Source of the DNA: Acidobacteriota bacterium
GTDB lineage: Bacteria > Actinomycetota > Acidimicrobiia > ATN3
Assembly: GCA_003577105.1 (NCBI GenBank)
Contig: QEUQ01000001.1
Coordinates: forward strand, 70,118-134,117
DNA length: 64,000 nt
Direction: 5' to 3'
Shown: piece by piece, positions 57,420-64,000 of the stretch
How positions within the stretch are numbered: the first letter of the stretch is position 1
How the letters are laid out: each line of letters opens with the position of its first letter
Position numbers and translations under genes: made by a program
The notes under the pieces: generated by a model
Databases searched by the model: none
The model's input: only the letters and a program-made list of their open reading frames with translations
What the model was told of the DNA's origin: nothing

Positions 57420-58240
57420 CCTGCGAGTATCGACCGAATCTCACCCGCGATGTAGCCAAGCGCTATGACAGCCAAGACTGTCGCCACCACTATCCTCAAG
57501 CGGATCTCATCGGTGCGCACGGTAAATCGCGATCCGACGAAGGCGCCTGGAACCACTCCAAGGGCCAGCAAACCGGCAATCCTGAAGTCGATGTGGCCCA
57601 GGTACGAATGAACAACACTTCCTGGTATCGCCAGAATTCCGACGACGAGAAGCGAGGTAGCGACGGTCTGCTTCACGGGCATTTTCAGGATGCGGTAGAA
57701 GGCCGGAACCATGACTACTCCGCCTCCTACGCCTAGCAGCCCTGAGATGAATCCGGCCAGAAGCCCGATCACGGCCACGAGCCAAACTGGTGGCGGTGTC
57801 GCGAGGGAGATGCTTTGCTCATCGGCGGATTCGCTCGCGACCGCTGCGGAGTCTTCCTCCGCGGCCCGCCTGAGCCGCCTGGCATCTCTGGCCATGCGAA
57901 TCGAGTTCTCACCGACCAGCGCGGCCGTGATGAACATGAGTATTCGCCCGCCCACATAGTCGCTGGTGATCGCCCCACCAACAGAAGCGAAGCCGCCCGC
58001 CACAGCGATGATAGCAGCCACCCGGTAGTCGATCAATCGTGCACGGGCGTAGTTGAGCGAGCCCGTTGCCGCCGAGGGGAGGATTGCCGGCAGCGTCGTG
58101 CCCACGGCAACAATCGGCGGCACTCCCAAAGCCCTAATACCTGGCGTGGAAACCACCGCGCCCCCCACCCCGACGGCTCCCGAAAGAGCGCCCGAGAGGA
58201 ATCCCACCAAGAGCGCCCCGGCAGCAGTCATCCAGCTCAA
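57416..58240 (-). CDS. TauE/SafE-family membrane permease
   Basis: A 274-residue protein with about eight membrane spans in two homologous halves, each with the GxxGVGGG-type signature: LSGAVGVGGAVVSTPGIRAL and ISGLLGVGGGVVMVPAFYRI. A charged loop lies in the middle. The family exports sulfite, sulfoacetate or other small anions; the substrate here is unknown. It is coupled to moxR by a four-base overlap, which is not its usual neighbourhood. TTG at 58240 is taken as start; ATG three codons later is possible. Confidence 0.85.
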   Translation of the reverse strand: MSWMTAAGALLVGFLSGALSGAVGVGGAVVSTPGIRALGVPPIVAVGTTLPAILPSAATGSLNYARARLIDYRVAAIIAVAGGFASVGGAITSDYVGGRILMFITAALVGENSIRMARDARRLRRAAEEDSAAVASESADEQSISLATPPPVWLVAVIGLLAGFISGLLGVGGGVVMVPAFYRILKMPVKQTVATSLLVVGILAIPGSVVHSYLGHIDFRIAGLLALGVVPGAFVGSRFTVRTDEIRLRIVVATVLAVIALGYIAGEIRSILAG

Positions 58241-58247
58241 GGTGCGG

Positions 58248-59516
58248 CTACCTTCGCCCGCGCCCCTGGCGCCTCGCCTCCAAGTCAGCAGGGGGCGTCA
58301 GGCCCTTTTCGCCTGTTCCTCCCTCGCCGGACCCGTCACCAAAGAGTCCTGAGGCTAGCTTCGAGAGGCCGTCGAGATCTACGAGGTCGGTTGGTACAAA
58401 CGGCACCTTGGCGACTACGTCGGGGCGGTAGCGCATTGATCTCTCCTCTTCGGCCTCCCGAAGAGCGACCGTCTGGAAGTTGGTGAAGTTCTCCGCAATC
58501 TCTTGAAGAACCCGGCTCAGCATGCGCTCCTTGTCCTTCTCGCCGGCCACCCCGATTGATGCCGCAACAGACTTGCTCAGCGAGGAATCCGAAAGAAGCT
58601 CAGCTTTTCGTCCTAGCTCTACGTCGAGGAGGTACTCGGGAAGGACCTTATTGAGAATGAGCGCACCGACCGGCATGGAATTCCGGGTGAGGAGTTCGCA
58701 AAAGTACTGTGCCTCGGCGAAAGCCGCGGGCTCCAGGGTCGACACGACTACAAAGGTGGTCTGCCTGCTCTTGAGCAATGTCTCAATGGCTGCCGCCCGC
58801 CGCGTGAAGCCCTCATACATCGACTGGAACGAGAGAAAGAACTCGGCGATGTCCTCGAGGAACTGGGACCCGAGGATCTGATCAGCGATCCGGTAAAAGG
58901 GCTTGGCCGCGAAATTGATTACACGTCCGCCAAAGTCGCCCCCTACCCGGTAGGGCACTGTCAGCAGCCTCAGAAGACGCCCGCCGAAGAACTCCTGCAC
59001 TCGCTTGGGAGCCTCAACGAAATCCACCGCATTGCGGCTCGGTGGCGTGTCAACGACGATTAGGTCGTAGTTGCCCTGCGAATGAAGGTCGTAGAGGCGC
59101 TCCATGGCGATGTAGTCATGGCTTTGAATGAACCTCGCTGAGAAACCCTGATACAGAGGGTTCTCAAGAATCTTGAATGCCTCTTCTTCGGAAGCCGCGT
59201 AGCGCATCACCAGGTCATCCCATGAGCGCTTGGTATCGAGCTGGACCGCCCAGAGCTCACCGCGAATAGGCAGGCCGGCAGAGTTGAAGGCCGACTCGCT
59301 CACCTGGCTCTCGAGGTTGCCAAGCCCCGCTACCCCTAGCGCGTCAGCAAGCCTGCGAGCCGGATCTACTGTGATCACCAGAACTTTGATGCCAAGGGTG
59401 GATGCGGCATGAAGGGCCATCGTTGCGCTTATCGACGTCTTTCCGACGCCTCCGCTTCCGACGGTTACCACCATCTCCTTGCCGGAGATCAGCTCGGCGA
59501 GTCCGTCCGGATTCAC
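58248..59516 (-). CDS. ArsA/Get3-like ATPase, second of a pair
   Basis: The 422-residue protein is a soluble ATPase of the ArsA/Get3 class. It has the deviant P-loop VGSGGVGKTSISATMALH (about residues 19-36), the switch region VITVDPARRLADALG and DLIVVDTPPSRNAVDF. The GTG at 59516 overlaps the stop of the other ArsA-like gene in a GTGA. In mycobacteria a similar adjacent pair (Rv3679-Rv3680) forms a complex linked to cell-envelope processes. No arsenic genes are near, so arsenite transport is unlikely. Confidence 0.9.
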   Translation of the reverse strand: MNPDGLAELISGKEMVVTVGSGGVGKTSISATMALHAASTLGIKVLVITVDPARRLADALGVAGLGNLESQVSESAFNSAGLPIRGELWAVQLDTKRSWDDLVMRYAASEEEAFKILENPLYQGFSARFIQSHDYIAMERLYDLHSQGNYDLIVVDTPPSRNAVDFVEAPKRVQEFFGGRLLRLLTVPYRVGGDFGGRVINFAAKPFYRIADQILGSQFLEDIAEFFLSFQSMYEGFTRRAAAIETLLKSRQTTFVVVSTLEPAAFAEAQYFCELLTRNSMPVGALILNKVLPEYLLDVELGRKAELLSDSSLSKSVAASIGVAGEKDKERMLSRVLQEIAENFTNFQTVALREAEEERSMRYRPDVVAKVPFVPTDLVDLDGLSKLASGLFGDGSGEGGTGEKGLTPPADLEARRQGRGRR

Positions 59517-60490
59517 GACAACTCCTCGGAGAGCGCCTGGGCAACCAACCTCGTGATCCGCAACCCCTGGCTCTTCACAAAGAAATTGGGCACGTAGTAC
59601 ATCGGAAGCGGAACCCTCTCTCGCAGGCGCTTCAGGTGTTCTCCGCGAGTTCGCCTGAGAGTGACCGCGAGCTCGGCGGCGTCTAGCATCGGAGTGGCGT
59701 CATGTCCTAGATAATCCGCAAGCAGCTCGGTGACGCTGGGATCGCGCATCCCTTCGAATATTTCGGCTTCCGCTTTGGTGAATAGTTCGGGCAGAACACG
59801 ATTTACCACTACGGCGGCAATGTCGACGTTGGTCAGCTCGGTGAAGCGCCCATAGAGGTCAATGGTTTCTGAGACCGGCATCTCCTCGGGCGTGGCAACG
59901 AGAACGACTCCGGTCCGCCCGGGATCTTCGAGAAGCTCAGCCATTTCCTCGGTCTGCTCCCGAATGATGCCGACCGAGACCATCTCGCGAATCGAGCGGT
60001 GCGCGTTGAGCTGGCCCACAATGTGTCCAGTCGCAGTTGCATCGACGACTATCAGGTCCCACTCCGAGGATTCCCTGCCGTCGAGGCCGGCTTCCCAGCT
60101 GATCTTGCCAATCGTCAAGATCTCTTTGACGCCTGGAGCCGCCGTGGCTACGAAGTCGAAAATCCGAGCGAGGGTCCCGATCCGGCCCATCATGGGGATC
60201 TTCATGTTGAGCTTCAGGTACTCGCGCAGGGCCAATTCAGTATCGATCGTGAGCCCGTAGAGATTCGGTTGAATCTCCTCAGGCTGTGCTCCAAAAGCCG
60301 GAACTGCGAACAGATCAGCCACATGCCCCTTGGCATCGATCTCGACAAGAAGGGTTCGCTTGCCTGACTCGGCACCGATAATCGAGAGGGCCGCGGCAGC
60401 GGTTGACTTGCCTACCCCTCCCTTGCCCGTGACGAAGAGGAGTTGGCGGTCAAAGAGGTCGTTACCCGTGAGGGTGGCGTTCGCACTCAG
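59513..60490 (-). CDS. ArsA/Get3-like ATPase, first of a pair, with non-canonical start
   Basis: The reading frame encodes a complete ArsA-type ATPase only if it is read upstream of the GTG at 60322. That upstream part contains LLFVTGKGGVGKSTAAAAL (the P-loop) and RTLLVEIDAKGHVADLF. Later motifs are DLIVVDATATGHIVGQL and VLVATPEEMPVSETIDLYG. Between the P-loop and an in-frame TGA at 60515-60517 there is no ATG, GTG or TTG. CTG at 60490 (used here, 325 residues) or ATT at 60514 are the only choices, unless a one-base sequence error joins it to the ATG at 60518. Using GTG 60322 would give a 269-residue protein without a nucleotide site. Confidence 0.75.
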   Translation of the reverse strand: MSANATLTGNDLFDRQLLFVTGKGGVGKSTAAAALSIIGAESGKRTLLVEIDAKGHVADLFAVPAFGAQPEEIQPNLYGLTIDTELALREYLKLNMKIPMMGRIGTLARIFDFVATAAPGVKEILTIGKISWEAGLDGRESSEWDLIVVDATATGHIVGQLNAHRSIREMVSVGIIREQTEEMAELLEDPGRTGVVLVATPEEMPVSETIDLYGRFTELTNVDIAAVVVNRVLPELFTKAEAEIFEGMRDPSVTELLADYLGHDATPMLDAAELAVTLRRTRGEHLKRLRERVPLPMYYVPNFFVKSQGLRITRLVAQALSEELS

Positions 60491-60522
60491 TGGGGAAGCT
60501 TTCGTTGCGGCAATTCATCAAG

Positions 60523-60747
60523 TTAGCGGCCGAAACCGACCGTCTTTTCCGAGTCCGGCGAGATTTCGACGTAGGCCACCCGGTCGGCCGGCACCCCAAC
60601 CCTGCGCCCCTTCTTGTCGGTCAGCCAAACCATGCCGTCCTCCGCGCCGATTGCGCTCTCGACATCGGCGACAACCGCATCGGCTTCGCCCTCAAGCTCG
60701 ACGATGATCTCCTTGGGGCTCTCGTGAATCCCGATCTTGACTTCCAT
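60523..60747 (-). CDS. DUF3107 family protein
   Basis: A 74-residue protein that begins MEVKIGIHESPKEIIVELEG and ends AYVEISPDSEKTVGFGR, matching the actinobacterial DUF3107 family (mycobacterial Rv3208A, known as TB9.4) over its full length. No function is known. ATG at 60747 with GGAG eight bases upstream; the frame is open to 60789 but without family likeness. It lies 33 bases before the ArsA-like gene. Confidence 0.88.
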   Translation of the reverse strand: MEVKIGIHESPKEIIVELEGEADAVVADVESAIGAEDGMVWLTDKKGRRVGVPADRVAYVEISPDSEKTVGFGR

Positions 60748-60841
60748 GGCACGGCTCCACGCTCGCGGCGAACCTTTCGGCACGCGCATCTGCTGATTTC
60801 TATCCGACCCACAACAATACGGCGTCAGGCGCCTGAGGGAC

Positions 60842-61807
60842 CTACCCTCGGGACTTCGGGGTGACGCTGAGGCCTCCTCCGGGGACCGACCCGGAACCTG
60901 ATGGCGAAGCCCCTAGGCCCTGACCATGGTGCTGGTTGTGCGGCTGATGCGGTGGCGCCCCTGGGGCCGCGAGTGCACGCTCAGCGGCGATGATTCGGTC
61001 GGCAATTCCGAAGATCGCGGTTGCCCCCTCGCTCTCGGGCTCCGAAATGACGACTGGCCTGCCCTCGTCAGAACCGATTCGTACTTCAGGAAGTACCGGC
61101 ACTTGCCCGAGGAGTTCAACCCCGAGCTGCTCTGCGAGAGTCTGTCCGCCGCCTGAGCCAAAGAGCTCGTAACGCTTGCCGTCATCGCCGGTGAACCAAG
61201 ACATGTTCTCGATGACACCAAGCACGCCCATCCCGACCTTGCCAGCCATGGCTGCAGCTCGCTGTGCCACTCGTTGAGCTGCCGGCTGCGGCGTGGTCAC
61301 TACCACAACCTCTGCTCTTGGAAGGAACTGGGAAATCGAGAGAGCAATGTCTCCTGTTCCAGGGGGCATGTCTATCAAGAGGTAGTCGAGGTCACCCCAA
61401 GCTACGTCTGTAATGAACTGCTCCAGCGCCTTGTGAAGCATCGGCCCCCGCCAGACGACAGCCTGCTCCTCTTCGAGGAAGAAGCCCATCGAAACGACTT
61501 TCACCCCTGAGACTTCGGGCGGGACAATCTTGTCGTTTTCGACGTCTGGATCCTCATCAAGACCAATCATGCGCGGTACTGAGAACCCGTAAACATCAGC
61601 GTCGATTACAGCGACCGAGTTGGCGCGTTCGGCAATTGCGCACGCGAGGTTCACAGTCAGCGACGACTTACCTACGCCGCCTTTCCCAGATGAAATGGCA
61701 AGGATCCGGGTCTCGCCTTCAGGTTCCATTAGGGGAGACGGAGCCTTGTCGAAAGGTGTTGCAGCTGGTCCGCCAGGCCCATCGTGGCCGTGGTCGCTCG
61801 GCGCCAT
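60842..61807 (-). CDS. mrp: Mrp/NBP35-family ATPase (iron-sulfur carrier type)
   Basis: The 321-residue protein is a P-loop ATPase of the Mrp/ApbC group, which carries or helps assemble iron-sulfur clusters. Motifs: AISSGKGGVGKSSLTVNLAC (about residues 37-56), DADVYGFSVPRMIG, WRGPMLHKALEQFI, LLIDMPPGTGDIALSI and GVIENMSWFTGDDGKRYELF. The usual CPxC metal site after ENMS is missing, as in other actinobacterial Mrp proteins. The DUF59 N-terminal domain is also absent. A Gly/Pro/His-rich tail ends the protein. ATG at 61807 with GGGAG six bases upstream. Divergent from a cysteine desulfurase gene. Confidence 0.92.
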   Translation of the reverse strand: MAPSDHGHDGPGGPAATPFDKAPSPLMEPEGETRILAISSGKGGVGKSSLTVNLACAIAERANSVAVIDADVYGFSVPRMIGLDEDPDVENDKIVPPEVSGVKVVSMGFFLEEEQAVVWRGPMLHKALEQFITDVAWGDLDYLLIDMPPGTGDIALSISQFLPRAEVVVVTTPQPAAQRVAQRAAAMAGKVGMGVLGVIENMSWFTGDDGKRYELFGSGGGQTLAEQLGVELLGQVPVLPEVRIGSDEGRPVVISEPESEGATAIFGIADRIIAAERALAAPGAPPHQPHNQHHGQGLGASPSGSGSVPGGGLSVTPKSRG

Positions 61808-61885
61808 CAATTGCTCCCGTGAGTATCAGTGTGAATATCGGCAAGATTCGGATTGCCCCCGGCCGGGGCGACGACTCCTCGCAAC

Positions 61886-61891
61886 TATACT
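61886..61891 (+). promoter_or_regulatory. Possible -10 box of the cysteine desulfurase gene
   Basis: TATACT on the plus strand, 56 bases before the ATG at 61948 in the 140-base divergent gap to mrp. No matching -35 box is seen at normal distance (CCGGGG at 17), so this is tentative. Confidence 0.3.
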
Positions 61892-61947
61892 TGCGGTCTC
61901 CAGGCTCAATTCACAGCCGCTCACACCCCCTCTCGACTCGGGCACCC

Positions 61948-63081
61948 ATGGACCGCATCTATCTCGATGAAGCATCCGAAGCGCCACTTCTTCCTGAAGC
62001 TCGCGACGCAATGCTCCGGTGGCTCGGTAGAGCAGCCGATCCATCTCGCGCGTATGCCGAGGCAATGGAGGCACGCCAAGCGATTGAAGTGGCCCGTGAG
62101 TCAGTCGGTGCGCTAGTTGGCGCAGCGCCGCGAGACGTCACATTCACCTCGAGCGCAACCGAGGCCTTGAATTGGCTAGTTGACGCCACCTGCCGGGATG
62201 GGGCGAAAGTCGCAGTAAGCAGCATGGAGCACTCGGCCGTCTTCGACAGTGCGGCGCGCGCACAGGCCGAAGGCGTCGCCAGGGTTGAGGTGATTGCCGC
62301 GAACAGCTTCGGAGCCATCGAGCTTGGGCACCTGGCTGAATTGCTTGATGCGGGGACCGGGCCACGGAGCGTCTTTGTTCAGCACGCGAACCACGAGACG
62401 GGCACGATTCAGCCTATCGAGGCGGCGACCCAGCTCTGTCACGAGCGGAACGCAATCTGCGTTGTCGACGCCGCGCTGACGGCAGGACGCATCCCGGTGA
62501 CGCTTAAGTCAACCGCCGCAGACGCGATCGTCCTCTCTGCCCACAAGTTCGGCGGTCCACCAGGCGCCGGAGCAGTCGCGACCCGCCGCGGGGTCAGGTT
62601 CAGACCGATGTTGTCGGGAGGCAACCAGGAGCGAGCGAGGCGCGCCGGTCCCGAAAACGTAGCCGCAATAGCGGGCTTCGGAGCTGCGGCTGCGAGAGTC
62701 GTGAATGACCTCGAGAGCGAGGCGGCGAGGCAGCAACAGATCACCGATGCATTGCGGCGCAGGATCGTCGGCCAGATCGCGGGCATTGAGTTCCTAGGAG
62801 ATCCAGACTCGCGACTCCCCCATGTGGTCTCGATGCAGATGCAAGGGGTACAGGGAGAGCCGGTCGTCCTTGGGCTGGATCAGGCGGGTTTCGCAGTCCA
62901 CTCGGGCTCGGCATGCTCCAACGAAATCCTCGAACCTTCGAGAATTCTCGAGATCATCGGTGTGGAGAGCCGCGAGAACCTGCGAATCAGTATCGGACGC
63001 TCCACACCCGAGGGCTTCGCCACTCACTTCGTCGAAGCACTCGCCAAGACGATCACCGGGCTCCGCGGCCTAGCGGGATGA
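61948..63081 (+). CDS. Cysteine desulfurase (NifS/IscS-like)
   Basis: A PLP enzyme that takes sulfur from cysteine for iron-sulfur clusters or thio-modification of tRNA. The 377-residue protein has VQHANHETGTIQPI, the PLP lysine K200 in SAHKFGGPPGAGAVATRRG, the RAGPENVAAIAGFGAAA motif and the catalytic C323 in HSGSACSNEI. All key residues are present. The ATG at 61948 gives the usual start (MDRIYLDEASEAPL); the frame is open to 61636 but the upstream part is antisense to mrp. A coupled MFS gene follows in an ATGA overlap. Confidence 0.93.
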   Translation: MDRIYLDEASEAPLLPEARDAMLRWLGRAADPSRAYAEAMEARQAIEVARESVGALVGAAPRDVTFTSSATEALNWLVDATCRDGAKVAVSSMEHSAVFDSAARAQAEGVARVEVIAANSFGAIELGHLAELLDAGTGPRSVFVQHANHETGTIQPIEAATQLCHERNAICVVDAALTAGRIPVTLKSTAADAIVLSAHKFGGPPGAGAVATRRGVRFRPMLSGGNQERARRAGPENVAAIAGFGAAAARVVNDLESEAARQQQITDALRRRIVGQIAGIEFLGDPDSRLPHVVSMQMQGVQGEPVVLGLDQAGFAVHSGSACSNEILEPSRILEIIGVESRENLRISIGRSTPEGFATHFVEALAKTITGLRGLAG

Positions 63082-64000
63082 CCGACCCAGCTCCGGCGTC
63101 GGCGATAGCGCCCGCCTTGCGCAGGGCACTAACCGTGGGGCTGGTCCTAGCCGAGGCGCTTGGCGCGATCGAGATGGTTGTCGTCGCGGCAATCATGCCT
63201 GCCGTCGTCACCGATATCGGCGGACTCGAGTTCTACGCGTGGACCTTCTCGGCCTACATGCTCGCGACCGTCGTTTCGATCCCGATTGCGGGACGCGCAG
63301 CAGACCGATCCGGTCCGGCCTGGCCATTCACGCTCGGGATGGCCGCATATGTGGCAGGCCTCGTGGCAGCCGCAGCGTCGCCCACAATGCTTTGGCTTAC
63401 CGCGGCACGAGCACTTCAGGGCATTGGCGCCGGCGTCATCTATGCAATCGCAATGGGGACAATCGCCAAGGCCTATCCGGAGTCAAGGCGCGCCCGAATT
63501 CTTGCGCTGCTCTCCTTTGCATGGATCGTTCCGGGCATGGTTGGACCAGCTCTCGGGGCATTCATTGCGACGCATTTCGGGTGGCGATGGGCCTTCATCG
63601 CGCCGATCCCCATGGTGCCTGTGGTCGTGGTACTTGCCCTCCCAGCGCTGCGCAGACTCCGACCGGCGGCTGATGTACCCGAGGCCCTCTCCCCGATCTA
63701 CCCGGTCCTACTAGGCATCGGATCGGCAGTCTTTATCGCTGGCCTCAACGGTAAGTGGTGGATCGCTATCGCGACGTCAATAGCTGGAATTGCAGTCGCT
63801 TATCCCGGATTCAAAAAGATTCTTCCCGCAGGATCCATTGCGGCAAGAGCCGGATTGCCGGCGGCCGTGGCGGCAGCCTTCATGCTCGAATTCGGACTCT
63901 TCGGAGCAGATTCCTTCGTACCCTTGATGCTGACCGAGGTGCGAGGGCGTTCGCTGACCGAGGCAGGAATTGCGGTGACCGCTGTTTCTGTCGGGTGGGC
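63078..64000 (+). CDS. MFS transporter (partial, 3' end off window)
   Basis: The first 307 residues of a major facilitator protein of the drug:H+ antiporter (DHA2/EmrB-like) group. About nine to ten spans are visible. MPAVVTDIGGLEFYAWTFSA in the first helix and loop, the loop 2-3 motif AGRAADRSGP and the motif-C-like stretch IVPGMVGPALGAFIATHFGW fit the family. Substrate unknown. The ATG at 63078 overlaps the cysteine desulfurase stop in an ATGA, so the two genes are co-translated. Confidence 0.88.
   Translation, partial: MTDPAPASAIAPALRRALTVGLVLAEALGAIEMVVVAAIMPAVVTDIGGLEFYAWTFSAYMLATVVSIPIAGRAADRSGPAWPFTLGMAAYVAGLVAAAASPTMLWLTAARALQGIGAGVIYAIAMGTIAKAYPESRRARILALLSFAWIVPGMVGPALGAFIATHFGWRWAFIAPIPMVPVVVVLALPALRRLRPAADVPEALSPIYPVLLGIGSAVFIAGLNGKWWIAIATSIAGIAVAYPGFKKILPAGSIAARAGLPAAVAAAFMLEFGLFGADSFVPLMLTEVRGRSLTEAGIAVTAVSVGW

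Noticed and set aside
58248-60490. Arsenite resistance operon
   Set aside because: The ArsA-like ATPases have no arsB, arsR or arsC neighbour, and pairs like this occur in actinobacteria without arsenic functions.
61636-61947. Longer cysteine desulfurase start
   Set aside because: The extra part is antisense to the N-terminal region of mrp and precedes the canonical MDRIYLDEAS start.

Overview
The window is a chromosomal segment, almost certainly from an actinomycete in the broad sense (phylum Actinomycetota). The evidence is a WhiB1-type iron-sulfur regulator convergent with a PdtaS-type histidine kinase, a coiled-coil insert near the N-terminus of RpoC, a DUF3107 protein like mycobacterial Rv3208A, an Mrp ATPase without the usual CxxC motif, a TgpA-type transglutaminase and an AftA-like membrane glycosyltransferase. 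Many ribosomal and transcription proteins (S3, S5, L4, L10, L29, NusG) carry long acidic or low-complexity tails. Together with the PGRP amidase carrying FAEGYTG repeats, this suggests a deep-branching class, but the sequence does not let me name it.

Region 1 (1-20639, all minus strand) is the fused str-S10-spc-alpha ribosomal supercluster. In transcription order it runs rpsL, rpsG, fusA, tuf, rpsJ, rplC, rplD, rplW, rplB, rpsS, rplV, rpsC, rplP, rpmC, rpsQ, rplN, rplX, rplE, rpsN, rpsH, rplF, rplR, rpsE, rpmD, rplO, secY, adk, map, infA, rpmJ, rpsM, rpsK, rpsD, rpoA (cut by the window edge). It starts from a near-consensus promoter at 20586-20614 whose spacer is filled by a perfect palindrome, followed by a ~300-nt leader. 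Many genes overlap by 4 bases (GTGA/ATGA/TTGA), and TTG starts are unusually common.

Region 2 (20631-29500, minus) is rpoC, rpoB with its own TTGACC-17-TAATGT promoter, rplL and rplJ with an L10-type leader RNA. Region 3 (29556-40260) is an ~11 kb block that separates rplJ-rplL from rplK-rplA. It holds two large exported SBBP beta-propeller proteins (minus strand), acetyl-CoA synthetase, and a GT-C glycosyltransferase (plus strand). Region 4 (40268-42952, minus) is tRNA-Trp, secE, nusG, rplK, rplA.

Region 5 (43058-50112) holds a DagK-family lipid kinase, an M20 peptidase, a glycerophosphodiesterase, WhiB1 with a promoter and a terminator-like hairpin in its leader, PdtaS, a PHP-family histidinol phosphatase and a family-5 uracil-DNA glycosylase. 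Region 6 (50280-58240) is a cell-envelope group: an exported PGRP amidase with C-terminal repeats, facing a coupled tauE-moxR-DUF58-tgpA operon. Region 7 (58248-64000) holds two ArsA/Get3-like ATPases, DUF3107, Mrp, a divergent cysteine desulfurase and the start of an MFS transporter.

The points most worth checking are the palindrome inside the ribosomal supercluster promoter, the split of rplKA from rplJL, the hidden P-loop and non-canonical start of the second ArsA-like ATPase, the amidase that ends inside its own repeat motif, and the attenuator-like hairpin ahead of whiB1. I saw no CRISPR array, insertion sequence, prophage or origin.
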